Shown here: in pieces, positions 36,221 to 46,400 of the stretch
Position numbering within the stretch: position 1 is the first letter of the stretch
Layout of the letters: each line of letters begins with the position of its first letter
Source: an uncultured Myxococcales bacterium
GTDB lineage: Bacteria; Myxococcota_A; UBA9042
DNA length: 64,000 bases
Direction: 5' to 3'
Assembly: GCA_903929795.1 (NCBI GenBank)
Contig: CAIYWC010000195.1
Coordinates: 1-64,000, forward strand
The notes under the pieces: generated by a model
What the model was told of the DNA's origin: nothing
The model's database searches: none
What the model saw: the letters and a program-made list of their open reading frames with translations, nothing else
Made by a program: the position numbers and the translations under genes

Positions 36221-38233
36221 CTACACCACGGTGACCGTCAGCGGCACCGCCGCGCGATCCGGCAGCGCCAGCGTGTCGATCCGCGCCTGGAACCACGCCT
36301 CCAGCACGACCAGCGACCAGAGGTGCCAGGTGTGGTCGCGGCGCCCCCCCGCGTGCTCCGCCTGCATCTGCGCGACCGCGGCCGGGCGGACCAGCCCGCG
36401 CGCCCGCAACCGCTGCGGCGACAGCGCGTCCCGCGCCAGCGGCTGCAGCGGCCCCGCCAGCCAGGCGCCCATCGGCGCGACAAAGCCCTGCTTGGGCAAA
36501 GCCGCCACATCCGGCGGCACATGGCGCCTTGCGACCGCGCGCAGCACCCGCTTGGCGGCGTGCTTGCCCGAAGAACCCAGCAGCGCCGCGGGCGTCGACT
36601 TCAGCAGCACAGGCAGCCGCAGGCCAAAATCCAGAATACGCCGGTCAGCAAAAGGCACGCGCAGCTCCAGCGCGTGGCGCATCGACAGGCGGTCCGACAG
36701 CGCCAGCACGTTGTCCGGCAAAAAGCCGTGGACATCCGCGTAGCAAGCGGCATCCAGCGGCGCGGTGTCGGCCGGCAGCTCTGCCAGCACCGCGAGCGTC
36801 CGGCCCAGGTCATCTGGCAACCCGTGGCGCTGCGCCGCGATGCGTTCCACGGCGTCCGGCGTCAGCAGCTCCCACAGGGCGGGCAGGGTGCGCTGGCTGA
36901 GCCAATCGCGGTACGTCGCGGCAAAAGTGCCGCCAGAAGCCGTCAGGAATCGCCGCAGCCGCCGGGCAAAAGGCTGGTCGTCGCGGCCTTCCGGCAGGTG
37001 CGCCACAAGCTCCGGTAGCCATCGCGCGCGCACCGGTTCCGGCAGCCGCTGCCACGCCCAGAGCGGCCACGTCGCGCGGTACCGGGGATAGCCGCCAAAA
37101 GCCTCGTCGCCGCCGTCGCCCGTCACCGCCACCGTCACCGATTTGCGTGCGTGCTGGCTCAGCACGTCGATCATCAGCGCCGTCGGGTTGGCAAACGGCG
37201 CATCGAACTGCTGCACCACGTGCGCAAGGCCGTCCGCCGCGATGTTGGCGTCCACGCGCAGGATTTCATGGGCCACGCCCAGCTTTTGGGCGATCTGCGC
37301 CGCGCGCGCCGTCTCGTCCAGCCCCGCGCCTTCCTGGCCAAAGCCGACCGTGAACGTCTGCAGCGGACCGACCGTCCCTGCCTGCCGCCGCAACCGCTGC
37401 ATCATCGCCACCAGCAGACCGGAGTCGATGCCGCCCGACAGGAACGCGCCCACCGGCACATCGGCGATCATGTGCTCCGCCAGCACCGTTTGCAGCAGCG
37501 TCTCCAGCGCGTCGGTTGCCTGATTCAGGTTGCGAAACAAGAGCTTGGGCGTCACGGCGTACCGGGCATAGCGCGTGGTCTGCTGGCGGCCGTGCTGCCA
37601 GACGAGCTTGTGGCCGGGCAAAAGCTGGGCGATCCCGGCGAACGCCGTCGCCGGCGGCGGCACGTACAGGTAGTTCAGATAGCCCGCCAGCGCGGCCACG
37701 TCCGGCTCGCGCGGGCAAGCCGGGTCCACAAGCAGCGCCTTGATTTCACTGGCGAATGTCAGCGAGTTCGCCGTCACCCGGAAGTGCAGCGGCTTGATGC
37801 CAGTCGGGTCGCGCGCCAGCAGCAGCCGCGATTTTTGGCGATCCCACAGCCCTAACGCAAACATGCCTTCCAGCATCTCCAGCATCGCATCGCCATGCAG
37901 CGCGTAGAGGTGCAAAATTACTTCGGTATCGCTGTGCGATGCGAACGTTCGGCCGGCCCGCTCCAGCTGGCGGCGCAGCGTCAGAAAATTGTAGATCTCG
38001 CCGTTGAACGCCAGCACCAGCTGGCCATCCGGCGACAACATCGGCTGGCGGCCCGCGTCGGTGAGGTCGACAATCGCCAGGCGCGCGTGCCCGAGCGCGA
38101 CGACGGCATCGTCGGGCCGCTGGGTGTCGATCCACAGCCCCGCCGCGTCCGGCCCGCGGTGGTGCAGGCTCTGCGTCGCGCGCTGGTCCAAGGCGTCGTC
38201 GCGCCTGCCGATTCTGCCGTAAATCCCGCACAT
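36221..38233 (-). CDS. asnB: Glutamine-hydrolysing asparagine synthetase
   Basis: A 670-residue two-domain amidotransferase. It starts MCGIYGRIG, so Cys2 is the N-terminal nucleophile of the glutaminase domain (about 1-210; HHRGPDAAG, AFNGEIYNF). The synthetase domain follows with the pyrophosphate loop SGGIDSG and VAVTGDGGDEAFGGYPRY. It would make asparagine from aspartate, glutamine and ATP. Members of this long AsnB group also amidate peptides or polysaccharides, so the substrate is not certain. It is the last gene after thrS and elaA, 36 bp from elaA. It converges on ridA without a visible terminator. Confidence 0.92.
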   Translation of the reverse strand: MCGIYGRIGRRDDALDQRATQSLHHRGPDAAGLWIDTQRPDDAVVALGHARLAIVDLTDAGRQPMLSPDGQLVLAFNGEIYNFLTLRRQLERAGRTFASHSDTEVILHLYALHGDAMLEMLEGMFALGLWDRQKSRLLLARDPTGIKPLHFRVTANSLTFASEIKALLVDPACPREPDVAALAGYLNYLYVPPPATAFAGIAQLLPGHKLVWQHGRQQTTRYARYAVTPKLLFRNLNQATDALETLLQTVLAEHMIADVPVGAFLSGGIDSGLLVAMMQRLRRQAGTVGPLQTFTVGFGQEGAGLDETARAAQIAQKLGVAHEILRVDANIAADGLAHVVQQFDAPFANPTALMIDVLSQHARKSVTVAVTGDGGDEAFGGYPRYRATWPLWAWQRLPEPVRARWLPELVAHLPEGRDDQPFARRLRRFLTASGGTFAATYRDWLSQRTLPALWELLTPDAVERIAAQRHGLPDDLGRTLAVLAELPADTAPLDAACYADVHGFLPDNVLALSDRLSMRHALELRVPFADRRILDFGLRLPVLLKSTPAALLGSSGKHAAKRVLRAVARRHVPPDVAALPKQGFVAPMGAWLAGPLQPLARDALSPQRLRARGLVRPAAVAQMQAEHAGGRRDHTWHLWSLVVLEAWFQARIDTLALPDRAAVPLTVTVV

Positions 38234-38269
38234 CGCGTGGGCCTCGCCGTTGCCGGTTGGTGGGTTGCG

Positions 38270-38713
38270 TCAGCCGGCATTGCGGATCATTTTGATGTGC
38301 GCGATGTTGGCTTCCTCATACACATCGCCGACCCGCTGCCAGCCCATCCGCGTATACCACGCGTCCAAGTGCGCTTGAGCACTCATGATTCCCGGCCGAT
38401 CGCCGAGGATGCCGTTGACGTACGCCATCAGCGCCGAGCCCAGCCCGCCGCGCTGCAGGTCGGTGTGCACGGCGATGCGGCCGACTTTCACGGGCGTCTT
38501 GCCCTCAAAAAGCCGCGCTGTGGCGACGATTTTGCCGGTCGCGTCGCGGCCGATCACGTGCGTGCACGCGCGATCCTCGCCGTCGACCTCGCTCTCCGCG
38601 GTGATGCCCTGGCCGACCACGAATACGACGTCGCGCAGCCACAGCAGGTCGTACAGCTCGTCCAGCGTCAGCGCAGCGAACGGCTTGTGCGTCAGATTCA
38701 GCTCAGTATTCAT
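38270..38713 (-). CDS. GNAT acetyltransferase, ElaA-like
   Basis: A 147-residue GNAT-fold protein that follows the ElaA family pattern: LTLDELYDLLWLRDVVFVVGQGI near the start, then DGEDRACTHVIG and VGRIAVHTDLQRGGLGSALMAYV. The QRGGLGSAL part is the acetyl-CoA pyrophosphate loop. The acceptor is unknown. The start ATG lies 11 bases inside the end of thrS, so it is probably co-translated. A longer in-frame start inside thrS was rejected because the family begins close to this Met. Confidence 0.88.
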   Translation of the reverse strand: MNTELNLTHKPFAALTLDELYDLLWLRDVVFVVGQGITAESEVDGEDRACTHVIGRDATGKIVATARLFEGKTPVKVGRIAVHTDLQRGGLGSALMAYVNGILGDRPGIMSAQAHLDAWYTRMGWQRVGDVYEEANIAHIKMIRNAG

Positions 38714-40604
38714 CGGGTTCCGCGGCCTGGCCGTCGTCCACGTCAAAAGTCCGCAGCGGCGTGATAGTGACGTCAAATTCACGGGTTTGGGCGCGTTGGA
38801 CAATCGTCGCCAGCACCTCGGCCGCCGGCGTCGTCGGTTGCTGACCGTCGCGGTACGTGCGCAGCGAAACCGTGCCGTCCGCCGCCTCTTTCTCGCCGAC
38901 CACGAGCATGAAGGGCGTCTTCTTCATCTCCGCCTCGCGGATCTTGTAGCCCATTTTCTCATTGCGATCATCAACTTCCGCGCGAATACCCAGGTCGGTC
39001 GCCTGTTTGCACAGCGCAAAAGCGTAGTCCAGCACCTTGTCGGATATCGGCACGATGATCGCCTGCACCGGGCTCATCCACGTCGGCAGCGCGCCGCCCG
39101 TGTGCTCCAGCAGCACGCCGATAAAGCGCTCGATGCTGCCAAAAACCGCGCGGTGAATCACGATTGGCCGCTGCGGCGTGTTGTCGGAAGCCGTGTATTT
39201 CATGTCGAAATTCAGCGGTTGTTGGAAATCCAGCTGAATCGTCGCGCACTGCCACTTGCGGCCCAGACAATCGTCGATCTTGATGTCGATCTTCGGGCCG
39301 TAGAACGCGCCGCCGCCCTCGTCGATCGCATAGGCCAGCCCGCCCTTGTCCAGCGCCGCCTTCAGGTCGCTCTCCGCCTGGACCCAGACTTCCGCTTCGC
39401 CCATGAATTTTTCCGGGCGCGTCGACAGCGTGAAGCCGTAGGTGAGGCCAAAAAGTCCATAGACTTCGCGGACAATGTCCAGAACGGCAAAGATCTCGGA
39501 CTCGACCTGATCCGGTGTCACGAAAATGTGCGCGTCGTCCTGCATGAACTGCCGCACGCGGAACAGGCCATTGAGCGCGCCGGCCAACTCGTTGCGATGC
39601 AAGATGCCGCCTTCGGCGATGCGTAGCGGCAACTCACGGAAACTACGGCGTTTACTGGTGAAGAACAGAAAGGTGTCCGGACAGTTCATCGGCTTGAGAC
39701 AATATTCCGTCTCTTCTTGGTGGATGATGAACATGTCGTCTTTGTAGTGCGTGTAATGTCCTGATTTGATGTACAAATCTTTCTTGTACAACATCGGATT
39801 GAAGATTTCCTTGTAGCCACGCTTCAGGTTCAACTCGCGCCAATACGTCAGCAGCGACTGGAACACGATGAAGCCGCGCGGCGTCCAAAAAGCCGCTCCC
39901 GGCGCCTCCTGGTGAAAGTGGAACAGGTCCAGCTGCTCGCCCAGGCGCTTGTGGTTGCGCTTCTTGGCTTCCTCGAGGAAATTCAGATAAGCGTCGAGAT
40001 CCTCTTGGGTTTCCCAGGCCGTCCCGTAAATGCGCTGCAACATGGGCCGGGTCGCATCACCGCGCCAGTACGCGCCCGACGAGCGCAACAGCTTGAAATG
40101 CTTGAGTCTCACCGTGTTGTGGACGTGCGGACCCGCGCAGAGATCGCAAAACGCCCCTTGGCGGTACAGCGTCACAGTCGCCGGATTCTGTGTTTCCGCA
40201 ATCTTGTCAATGACTTCCACTTTGTACGTCTGGTTCGTGGCGGCGAACCGCGCCCGCGCGTCCGCGATCGGCAGCTCCGTGATCTCAAAGCGATTGGCGC
40301 GCTTGGCGGCTTTTTTCATGCGCCGCTCCAGATCGTCGAGATCCTCGGGGGTCAGCGGCCGTGGCAGGTCAAAATCGTAGTAAAATCCATGCTCAATCGC
40401 CGGGCCGGTCGCGACCTTGGCGTCGGGGAACACCTGCAACACCGCCTCCGCCATCAGGTGCGCGGCCGAGTGTCGCAGCCGGTGCAGACGCTTGGCACGA
40501 ACCTCGTCCTCGGCGGCCTTGAGCGGTTGAAACTCAAGACCTTCAATGAGTTGCAGGAAATTCTGCGGCAGGGAAGACGCGGCGGACTCTGGGACATCGG
40601 ACAT
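38703..40604 (-). CDS. thrS: Threonyl-tRNA synthetase lacking the TGS domain
   Basis: 633 residues. The editing domain begins at once (HSAAHLMAEAV, residues 45-55). The class II core follows (EIFNPMLYKKDLYIKSGHYTHY, MNCPDTFLFF, RMAEGG-like RIAEGGILHRNE, motif 3 HRAVFGSIERFIG), then the anticodon-binding domain. The usual N-terminal TGS domain of about 60 residues is missing; only about 44 residues precede the editing domain. The enzyme charges tRNA-Thr and edits Ser-tRNA. The start has AGGAG upstream. The stop overlaps elaA by 11 bases. The common downstream neighbour infC is not here. Confidence 0.95.
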   Translation of the reverse strand: MSDVPESAASSLPQNFLQLIEGLEFQPLKAAEDEVRAKRLHRLRHSAAHLMAEAVLQVFPDAKVATGPAIEHGFYYDFDLPRPLTPEDLDDLERRMKKAAKRANRFEITELPIADARARFAATNQTYKVEVIDKIAETQNPATVTLYRQGAFCDLCAGPHVHNTVRLKHFKLLRSSGAYWRGDATRPMLQRIYGTAWETQEDLDAYLNFLEEAKKRNHKRLGEQLDLFHFHQEAPGAAFWTPRGFIVFQSLLTYWRELNLKRGYKEIFNPMLYKKDLYIKSGHYTHYKDDMFIIHQEETEYCLKPMNCPDTFLFFTSKRRSFRELPLRIAEGGILHRNELAGALNGLFRVRQFMQDDAHIFVTPDQVESEIFAVLDIVREVYGLFGLTYGFTLSTRPEKFMGEAEVWVQAESDLKAALDKGGLAYAIDEGGGAFYGPKIDIKIDDCLGRKWQCATIQLDFQQPLNFDMKYTASDNTPQRPIVIHRAVFGSIERFIGVLLEHTGGALPTWMSPVQAIIVPISDKVLDYAFALCKQATDLGIRAEVDDRNEKMGYKIREAEMKKTPFMLVVGEKEAADGTVSLRTYRDGQQPTTPAAEVLATIVQRAQTREFDVTITPLRTFDVDDGQAAEPDEY

Positions 40605-40685
40605 GGGAAACTCCTGGCTGGCGCGCAGACAATCGCGCGGCGCGGCCGGCGAGTGTAGCAGAGGCGGCGATCGGGTGGTAGGCGG

Positions 40686-42704
40686 TTAGCGCGGCGCGGT
40701 CAGCTCGGCCACCAGCGCCTTGGCGCCGTAGACCACGTCCAGCGCTTCCAGCAGGGCCGGCGCGGCGACGCTGATGGCGCGGTTGTAGCGGTCGTCGTAG
40801 CCAAAATTGCCGACGAGCGACTGGATGTTGCCATCGAAGATCAGGCCGACGATTTCGCCCGCGCGGTTCACGACCGGGCTGCCGGAGTTGCCGCCGATAA
40901 TATCGTTTGTGGTCGCGAGGTTCAGCTGCGTGTCGCCGTGGAGCTTACCGCGCGCGGCGGTCCATTTCTTGGGCAGATCCCACGGATGCGCGCCCTTGGC
41001 TGCGTCGGACTTGGCAAACAGGCCGTCAAACGTCGTCCACGGCGCGATCTTCTGGGTATTTTCCTCATAACCAGCGACTTTTCCAAAGGAAAGCCGCAGC
41101 GTAAACGTCGCGTCCGGGTACGTCTCCAGCGCGCCGGCTTGGTTGCGCGCCGCCTGGATCTGCGCTTGCGCCGCCTTGACCGGTCCTTCGACCTCGTCCT
41201 CAAACCGCTTGCGCAGCTGCCGCGCCTGCGGGTCCAACAGCTTGGCCAGCGCGATCAGCGTGTCGTGGGACGCCGCCAGCGCCTCGCGATCGCCGGCCAG
41301 CTTCTTGCGCGCCGCGACATCCAGCAGCCCGCAGCCCGCGACCAGCTCCCGCGCCCGCGCGTCGGGCGTCTTGCCCGCCAGCACCGCCAGAACGGTCGGG
41401 TCCTGCGCGCCCAGCCGCCGCTGCAAGTCCGCCAGCCCGGACGTCAGCTGGGCAATCTCCAGCTCCGGGAAGATCGGCGCGGGCGAAAACAGCGCCAGCT
41501 CAAGCGAATTCAGGTTCGAGTCGCGGTATTCGCGCAGCCGCAGCTCCGTGGGCTTTTGGCGCTCCTCCGCCAGCCGCACGATCCCGCGCGCGATCCCGAA
41601 CAGCTTGGAACCAAACGTGTTGTTCTCGGTTTCGTACCACGGCACAAAAAACGCGCGGAGCGTCGTCTGCGCTTGAGCGATTGTCGCGAAACCAGTTGAA
41701 ACAACTGTTAATTCCTCGCCGCGTTTGTGGGCAATCAGCGCCGGGTCGCGCAAACCAGCCAGATAGCCGCCAATCGCCTTGAGCGCATTCTCCGTGCCAA
41801 ACAGCGGCGTGTGTGCCTGGCGCTCGAACTCCGCGCCGCGCTGGCCGTAGTCTTGCAGAACCTTGCGCATTCGCTGGAGATCCTCGTACCGGTACGCCAG
41901 CGTAAGGTCGCGCAGCGTCTCCAGCTGCGCCACCGTCAGCAGCCGAGACGTGTTGCCCGGATTGCCCGACGTGAACACAAGCTCACCGTCGGCCAACGGC
42001 TGGGTCGGCCATGCGAAAAAATCCTGTGGATGCAAGGGCTTGTCATCGGTGTAGACCCGAAAAAGTGCCATGTCGTAGTCAAAACGCGGGTACGTGAAAT
42101 TGTCGGCATCGCCGCCAAAGAACGCGATCTGGCCCTCGGGCGCAAAAACCAGCCGTACGTCGGTGTATTTGTGGTACCGGTACAGGTCGAACGCCGCGCC
42201 CTGGTACAGCGCCACCACGTCGCAGCGGTCGCCCGTCTGCTTGGCGCACGCCTGCTCCATCTCGGTCATCTTGCGCTTTTGCGCAGCGTTGATATCGGCC
42301 GCCGACATCCCTGTTTTTTCGACGCTTTTGACGTCCTTGCTGACTTCAGAAATCGCCACCAGGACGTTGAGCTCGAGATCCGGGCAGCGCAGCTCTTCCG
42401 CGGCCTTGCGCGCGTAGAAGCCATCTTCGATGAGATTAGCGTCTTTTTTTCCCAACTTGTTGATACAATCGGCACCTACGTGGTGATTAGTCAGGACTAA
42501 ACCCGTTGGCGAGACAAAGGATCCTGATCCACCGGAATTGAACCGGACCGACGCCAGCCGCACGTGGTCGAGCCACTGCTGCGTCGGCTTGAAAGCGTAC
42601 TTGGCCGCGAGCTGCGCCAGCGGCGGCCGGTTGAACGTCCACATGCCCTCGTCCGCGAGCGCCGGCAGGGAAAAAAACAGCAAGACCACCGGAAGAATGC
42701 GCAT
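40686..42704 (-). CDS. S46 family dipeptidyl-peptidase (DPP7/DPP11-like)
   Basis: A 672-residue exported serine peptidase (signal MRILPVVLLFFSLPALA). The mature N-terminus DEGMWTFNRPP is typical of S46. The triad is visible as His in TNHHVG (about residue 75), Asp in FGGDADNFTYPRFDYD and Ser in GGNSGSP near the C-terminus. These enzymes remove dipeptides from the N-termini of peptides in the periplasm and serve peptide feeding. Whether it prefers hydrophobic or acidic residues cannot be told from what I can see. It begins 15 bp after the glycosyltransferase gene, so the two may share a transcript. Confidence 0.94.
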   Translation of the reverse strand: MRILPVVLLFFSLPALADEGMWTFNRPPLAQLAAKYAFKPTQQWLDHVRLASVRFNSGGSGSFVSPTGLVLTNHHVGADCINKLGKKDANLIEDGFYARKAAEELRCPDLELNVLVAISEVSKDVKSVEKTGMSAADINAAQKRKMTEMEQACAKQTGDRCDVVALYQGAAFDLYRYHKYTDVRLVFAPEGQIAFFGGDADNFTYPRFDYDMALFRVYTDDKPLHPQDFFAWPTQPLADGELVFTSGNPGNTSRLLTVAQLETLRDLTLAYRYEDLQRMRKVLQDYGQRGAEFERQAHTPLFGTENALKAIGGYLAGLRDPALIAHKRGEELTVVSTGFATIAQAQTTLRAFFVPWYETENNTFGSKLFGIARGIVRLAEERQKPTELRLREYRDSNLNSLELALFSPAPIFPELEIAQLTSGLADLQRRLGAQDPTVLAVLAGKTPDARARELVAGCGLLDVAARKKLAGDREALAASHDTLIALAKLLDPQARQLRKRFEDEVEGPVKAAQAQIQAARNQAGALETYPDATFTLRLSFGKVAGYEENTQKIAPWTTFDGLFAKSDAAKGAHPWDLPKKWTAARGKLHGDTQLNLATTNDIIGGNSGSPVVNRAGEIVGLIFDGNIQSLVGNFGYDDRYNRAISVAAPALLEALDVVYGAKALVAELTAPR

Positions 42705-42719
42705 CCATCACTCCAAATT

Positions 42720-43433
42720 TCAGGGATTTTCAATGGAAAGCCGCGCGCGAAGCTTCAGTACTTCATCGGCAACTCTACTGATTTGTTTGAGATTAGCCAC
42801 ACGCGATCCGCCCCCATCCAGACGCGGCAAGCTCGCGATGACCGAATCCGCGGTCTGGTAGCCCAGCCGCTTGGCGCGGACAATCAGCTCAAAGCTGAAA
42901 AAAAACGTATTCGCGGCAATGACTTGCAAGCCGATCTGCTCGCGGGCGACGCGGACCGGAAACAGGTACGTGCCCTCCAGCGCGAAGTCCACGCCGATTG
43001 CGGCGCGCATGAACAGGCGAAAACTCCGGGAAATGACGGTGCGAATCGCGTTGTTGGGCCGGTTGCCATAGGTCGAGAGCACGATCGGCGCGCGATCCAG
43101 CAGCGGCAGCATCTTGGCAACTTCGGCGGCCGGGATCTGCCCGTCCGCGGCCAGCATGCAGAAATAGTCCTTGGAGGACGCGGTGATCCCCGTCTTCAGC
43201 CCCGCGCCCATGCCCAGGTTGCGCGCGTGCTGGAGCAGGCGCACGCGCGGCTCGCGGGCGGCGTACGCGCGCACGATCGCGGCGCTCTGGTCCGTCGATC
43301 CATCGTCCACCACAAGGATTTCCCAGTCTGGCAGCGCCGCGTGGCAAAACGCCAGCGCCTCTTCGAGCGTTCGCGGCAGCGCTTGCTGCTCGTTCAGGCA
43401 GAGGTAAATGAGCGAGAGCGACGGTGTCGGCAC
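42720..43433 (-). CDS. Family 2 glycosyltransferase
   Basis: A 237-residue GT-A enzyme: LSLIYLCLNEQQALPRTLEEAL, then WEILVVDDGSTDQSAAIVRAY (nucleotide binding), NLGMGAGLKTGI, and AADGQIPAAEV in place of the usual DADGQ. The first Asp of that metal-binding motif is therefore Ala. It resembles polyprenyl-phosphate sugar transferases such as DPM1, but lacks membrane helices. The GTG at 43433 gives a family-like N-terminus 11 bp after the RCC1 gene. Longer starts read into that gene. Confidence 0.82.
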   Translation of the reverse strand: MPTPSLSLIYLCLNEQQALPRTLEEALAFCHAALPDWEILVVDDGSTDQSAAIVRAYAAREPRVRLLQHARNLGMGAGLKTGITASSKDYFCMLAADGQIPAAEVAKMLPLLDRAPIVLSTYGNRPNNAIRTVISRSFRLFMRAAIGVDFALEGTYLFPVRVAREQIGLQVIAANTFFFSFELIVRAKRLGYQTADSVIASLPRLDGGGSRVANLKQISRVADEVLKLRARLSIENP

Positions 43434-43444
43434 GGGCGTGTGAC

Positions 43445-46400
43445 CTACGGCAAGGAGTCGGGGACCGCGACTGGCACTGAGCTTGCCACCATGCCGGGAA
43501 TGCCACCAGTGCCCCAGCAAAAGACCGCGCCGTCGAAGCGCCGTGCGCACGCGTGCTGGCCGCGGGCGGTGATTTGCACAAAGCCCTGTTCCATGCCGGG
43601 GACCACCAGCGGGCTCGCATTCCCGGCGGTCGTGCCATTGCCCATCTGGCCGGCGCTGCCGTCGCCCCAGCAGTTGACGCTACCGTTCAGCAGCTCGCAG
43701 GTGAAGTCGTCGCCCGCGGCAAGCTGCGTGGGTTTGTCCCACGTCCCGGCGGTGCCACCGGCGAATGCCGGCGTGCCGGGTGTGCCGTTGCCGAACTGTC
43801 CGAGGTCGTTATGACCCCAGCAGCGCATCGGGAGCGACGGGATGGTCGCGCACGCGTGCCGCTTGCCGACGGCGATCGCGCTGGCGCCAGAGACGCCGAG
43901 GACTTCGAGCGGGCTGGCGGACCCGCCGTCGCCCACGACGCCTGTGTGCCAGGCATTGGCCCACTCGCCCCAGCATTTCACGCTGCCGTCGCTCTGGATC
44001 GCGCACGAATCGTTGCCGCCGACGCCGATGGCCAGGATGCCGGTCATCCCGGCGATCGGGACCGCCGATTGGCCGACGGCGGACGCGCCGGCGACTTGGC
44101 CGAAGTTGGATTGTCCCCAGCATTGCATCGTGCCGTTCGCGGCCAGCGCGCAGCCGTGGTTGTCGCCAAGGCCGATGCTCGCGAAGTTGTTGAGGCCGGA
44201 AGCGACCGCGACTGGTGCCGTCGTCAGCAACTTGCCGCCGAGGTCGACGTCCGCCTGGAACTGGTCGCTCCGGCCCCAGCCGACCGCGCCCAGGCTCGTG
44301 TCCACCCACGCGACGTTGAAGCCGTTGCCGGCGCCCATCCGGATCGCCGTGGGACCGGCGACCGCGCTGTTGACCATGGCGCGCAAGGGCACCCAAGACG
44401 CGTCGACGTCGCCGTTGCCCAGCTGGTGGTTGCTGTTGTCGCCCCAGCAGTAGACGTGGCTGCTGGCGGTGATCGCGCAAGTGTGGTCGTTGCCGGCGAC
44501 GATGCTGGTCGCCCACGCCTGGACGCAGCGGCCGTCCGCCAGACAGGTGCCGCCGTTCTCGCAGTTCACGCCCGGAAAATCCACGTTGCCGTGGACACAT
44601 GCGCCGCCGTAGCAGTGGTCGGTCTTGGTGCAGAAGTTGCCGTCGTCGCAGGCGCTGAAGTTGGCAACCGCGGTGTGGCTGCAGCCCTGAGCACCGCACG
44701 CGTCGAGGGTGCAGCTGTCGGCGTCGTCGCAGGAACCGACCGCGCCGGATTTGCATACCCCGTTGAAGCAGAGGTCGCCGCTGGTGCACGCGCTGCCGTC
44801 CTCGCAGCCGGTGGCCTCGACGTGGCCGCACGCGCCGCCGGAGCACCAGTCGTCGGTGCAGGGGTTGCCGTCGTCGCAGCTGGCGAGGTTGACGCACGCG
44901 TCCGTCGGGTTGCAGGTGGCCGAGCCCCAGACGTCCGTGCGCGCGGCGATTCCGCCCGGGCTGGTGGATGGCCACGGCAGTGTCAACGCGCCTGCCGCGC
45001 CGGCGAGCCACAGGCCATCGGCGTCGACTGTGCCGTGCAGCCACGCGCCGGGGCCGTAAGTCCGCGTGGCGACGACGGCAAAGTTGGTGTCGACCCGCCA
45101 GACCGCAGCCATGCCGCCGGTGGTGCCCAAAAGCCAAGCGCTGCCGTCCGGTTGCGGCAAGGCGCCAAAGACGAGGCTGGAGGAGCCGATGTTGAGTGTG
45201 CTGAACTGTGCGACCGCGCTGCCGACGTCGGTGCTGACGAGCACCGGGCTGAATCCGGGGGCCTGGCGGCCGATGTACCACGCGTGGCCGTCGGGACGCA
45301 CGCTGGCGGCGATCCCGGTGATCGGCGATGGCGAGGACGGCAGGGTGCGCACGAGCCCGGTGACTTTGCCGGCAGCGTTGAACGTCGCGCGAAAATAGTC
45401 AGTCGTTGTCGTGCCTTCGCACGTGCCGAGGAGGACGCCGTCCTGGATGAGCACCGCCGCGCAGGTCTCGTTGCCGTCGCCGAGGCTGTGGAACATCGGT
45501 TTGCTGCCCGGGTCAATCGTGTAGAACTGGTGCTTGGCGATGGCGCCGGTGTTCAGGCTGTCGACGGCGGTGTACCAGCGCGTGAACGGCGCGGTCCCGT
45601 CCGAGGGCACGATGGTCGTGCCAAATGCTGCGCGCGGAACACCGCTATTCCAAAAGGAATTGTAGGGTTCGTAGACGCCCGACTGCGCCAGCTGATCGTT
45701 GTCGTCCAGCAGCCCGTACCACGGCTGCCACGGCAGCAGGTTGTCGGTCGTATGGCCGTGGACCAGCACGTCGGTGCCGTGGGTCGCCACGTCGTCGATG
45801 ACCAGGTTGTCCAGCGTCGCATCCGGCTGGACCGCGCCAATCGCCTGTCCCACGCGGCTGATGCGCTGGGTGATCAGCTGGAATTTTGCCGGGTTGCTCG
45901 CCGTTTGCTGCCAGCCAATCAGCACCCGACTGCCGTCCTTGCGCGGCGCGACGCCGACCCACTGGCCGGTGCCGGTCGGCACGGGGAATGCTTGGAGCCA
46001 GCGCGTGATTTGGCCGCCGCAGCTCGCGCCCGCGCACGTGTCCGCGCTCGTGCACGCGTCGCCGTCGTCGCATGGCGTGCCGTCCAAGGCCAGGTGGGTA
46101 CAGCCGGTCGCGCTCGCGCACGCGTCCTGGGTGCACGCGTTGTTGTCGTCGCAGGCGGTGGCGGCGAACGGCGTGGAGACGCAGCCGCCGGGCGGAATGC
46201 AGAAGTCCTGGGTGCACGCGTTGTTGTCGCTGCAGCCGGTCGGGTCGAGCGGTGCGTGAACGCAGCCGGTGGCGACCGCGCAGTTGTCGATTGTGCACGC
46301 GTTCGCGTCGCTGCAGTCGATGCTCGCGTGGGTGCAGCCCAGCGCGGCGTCGCACGCGTCGGTCGTGCAGGCGCTGCCGTCGTCGCAGAAATTGGCGGCG

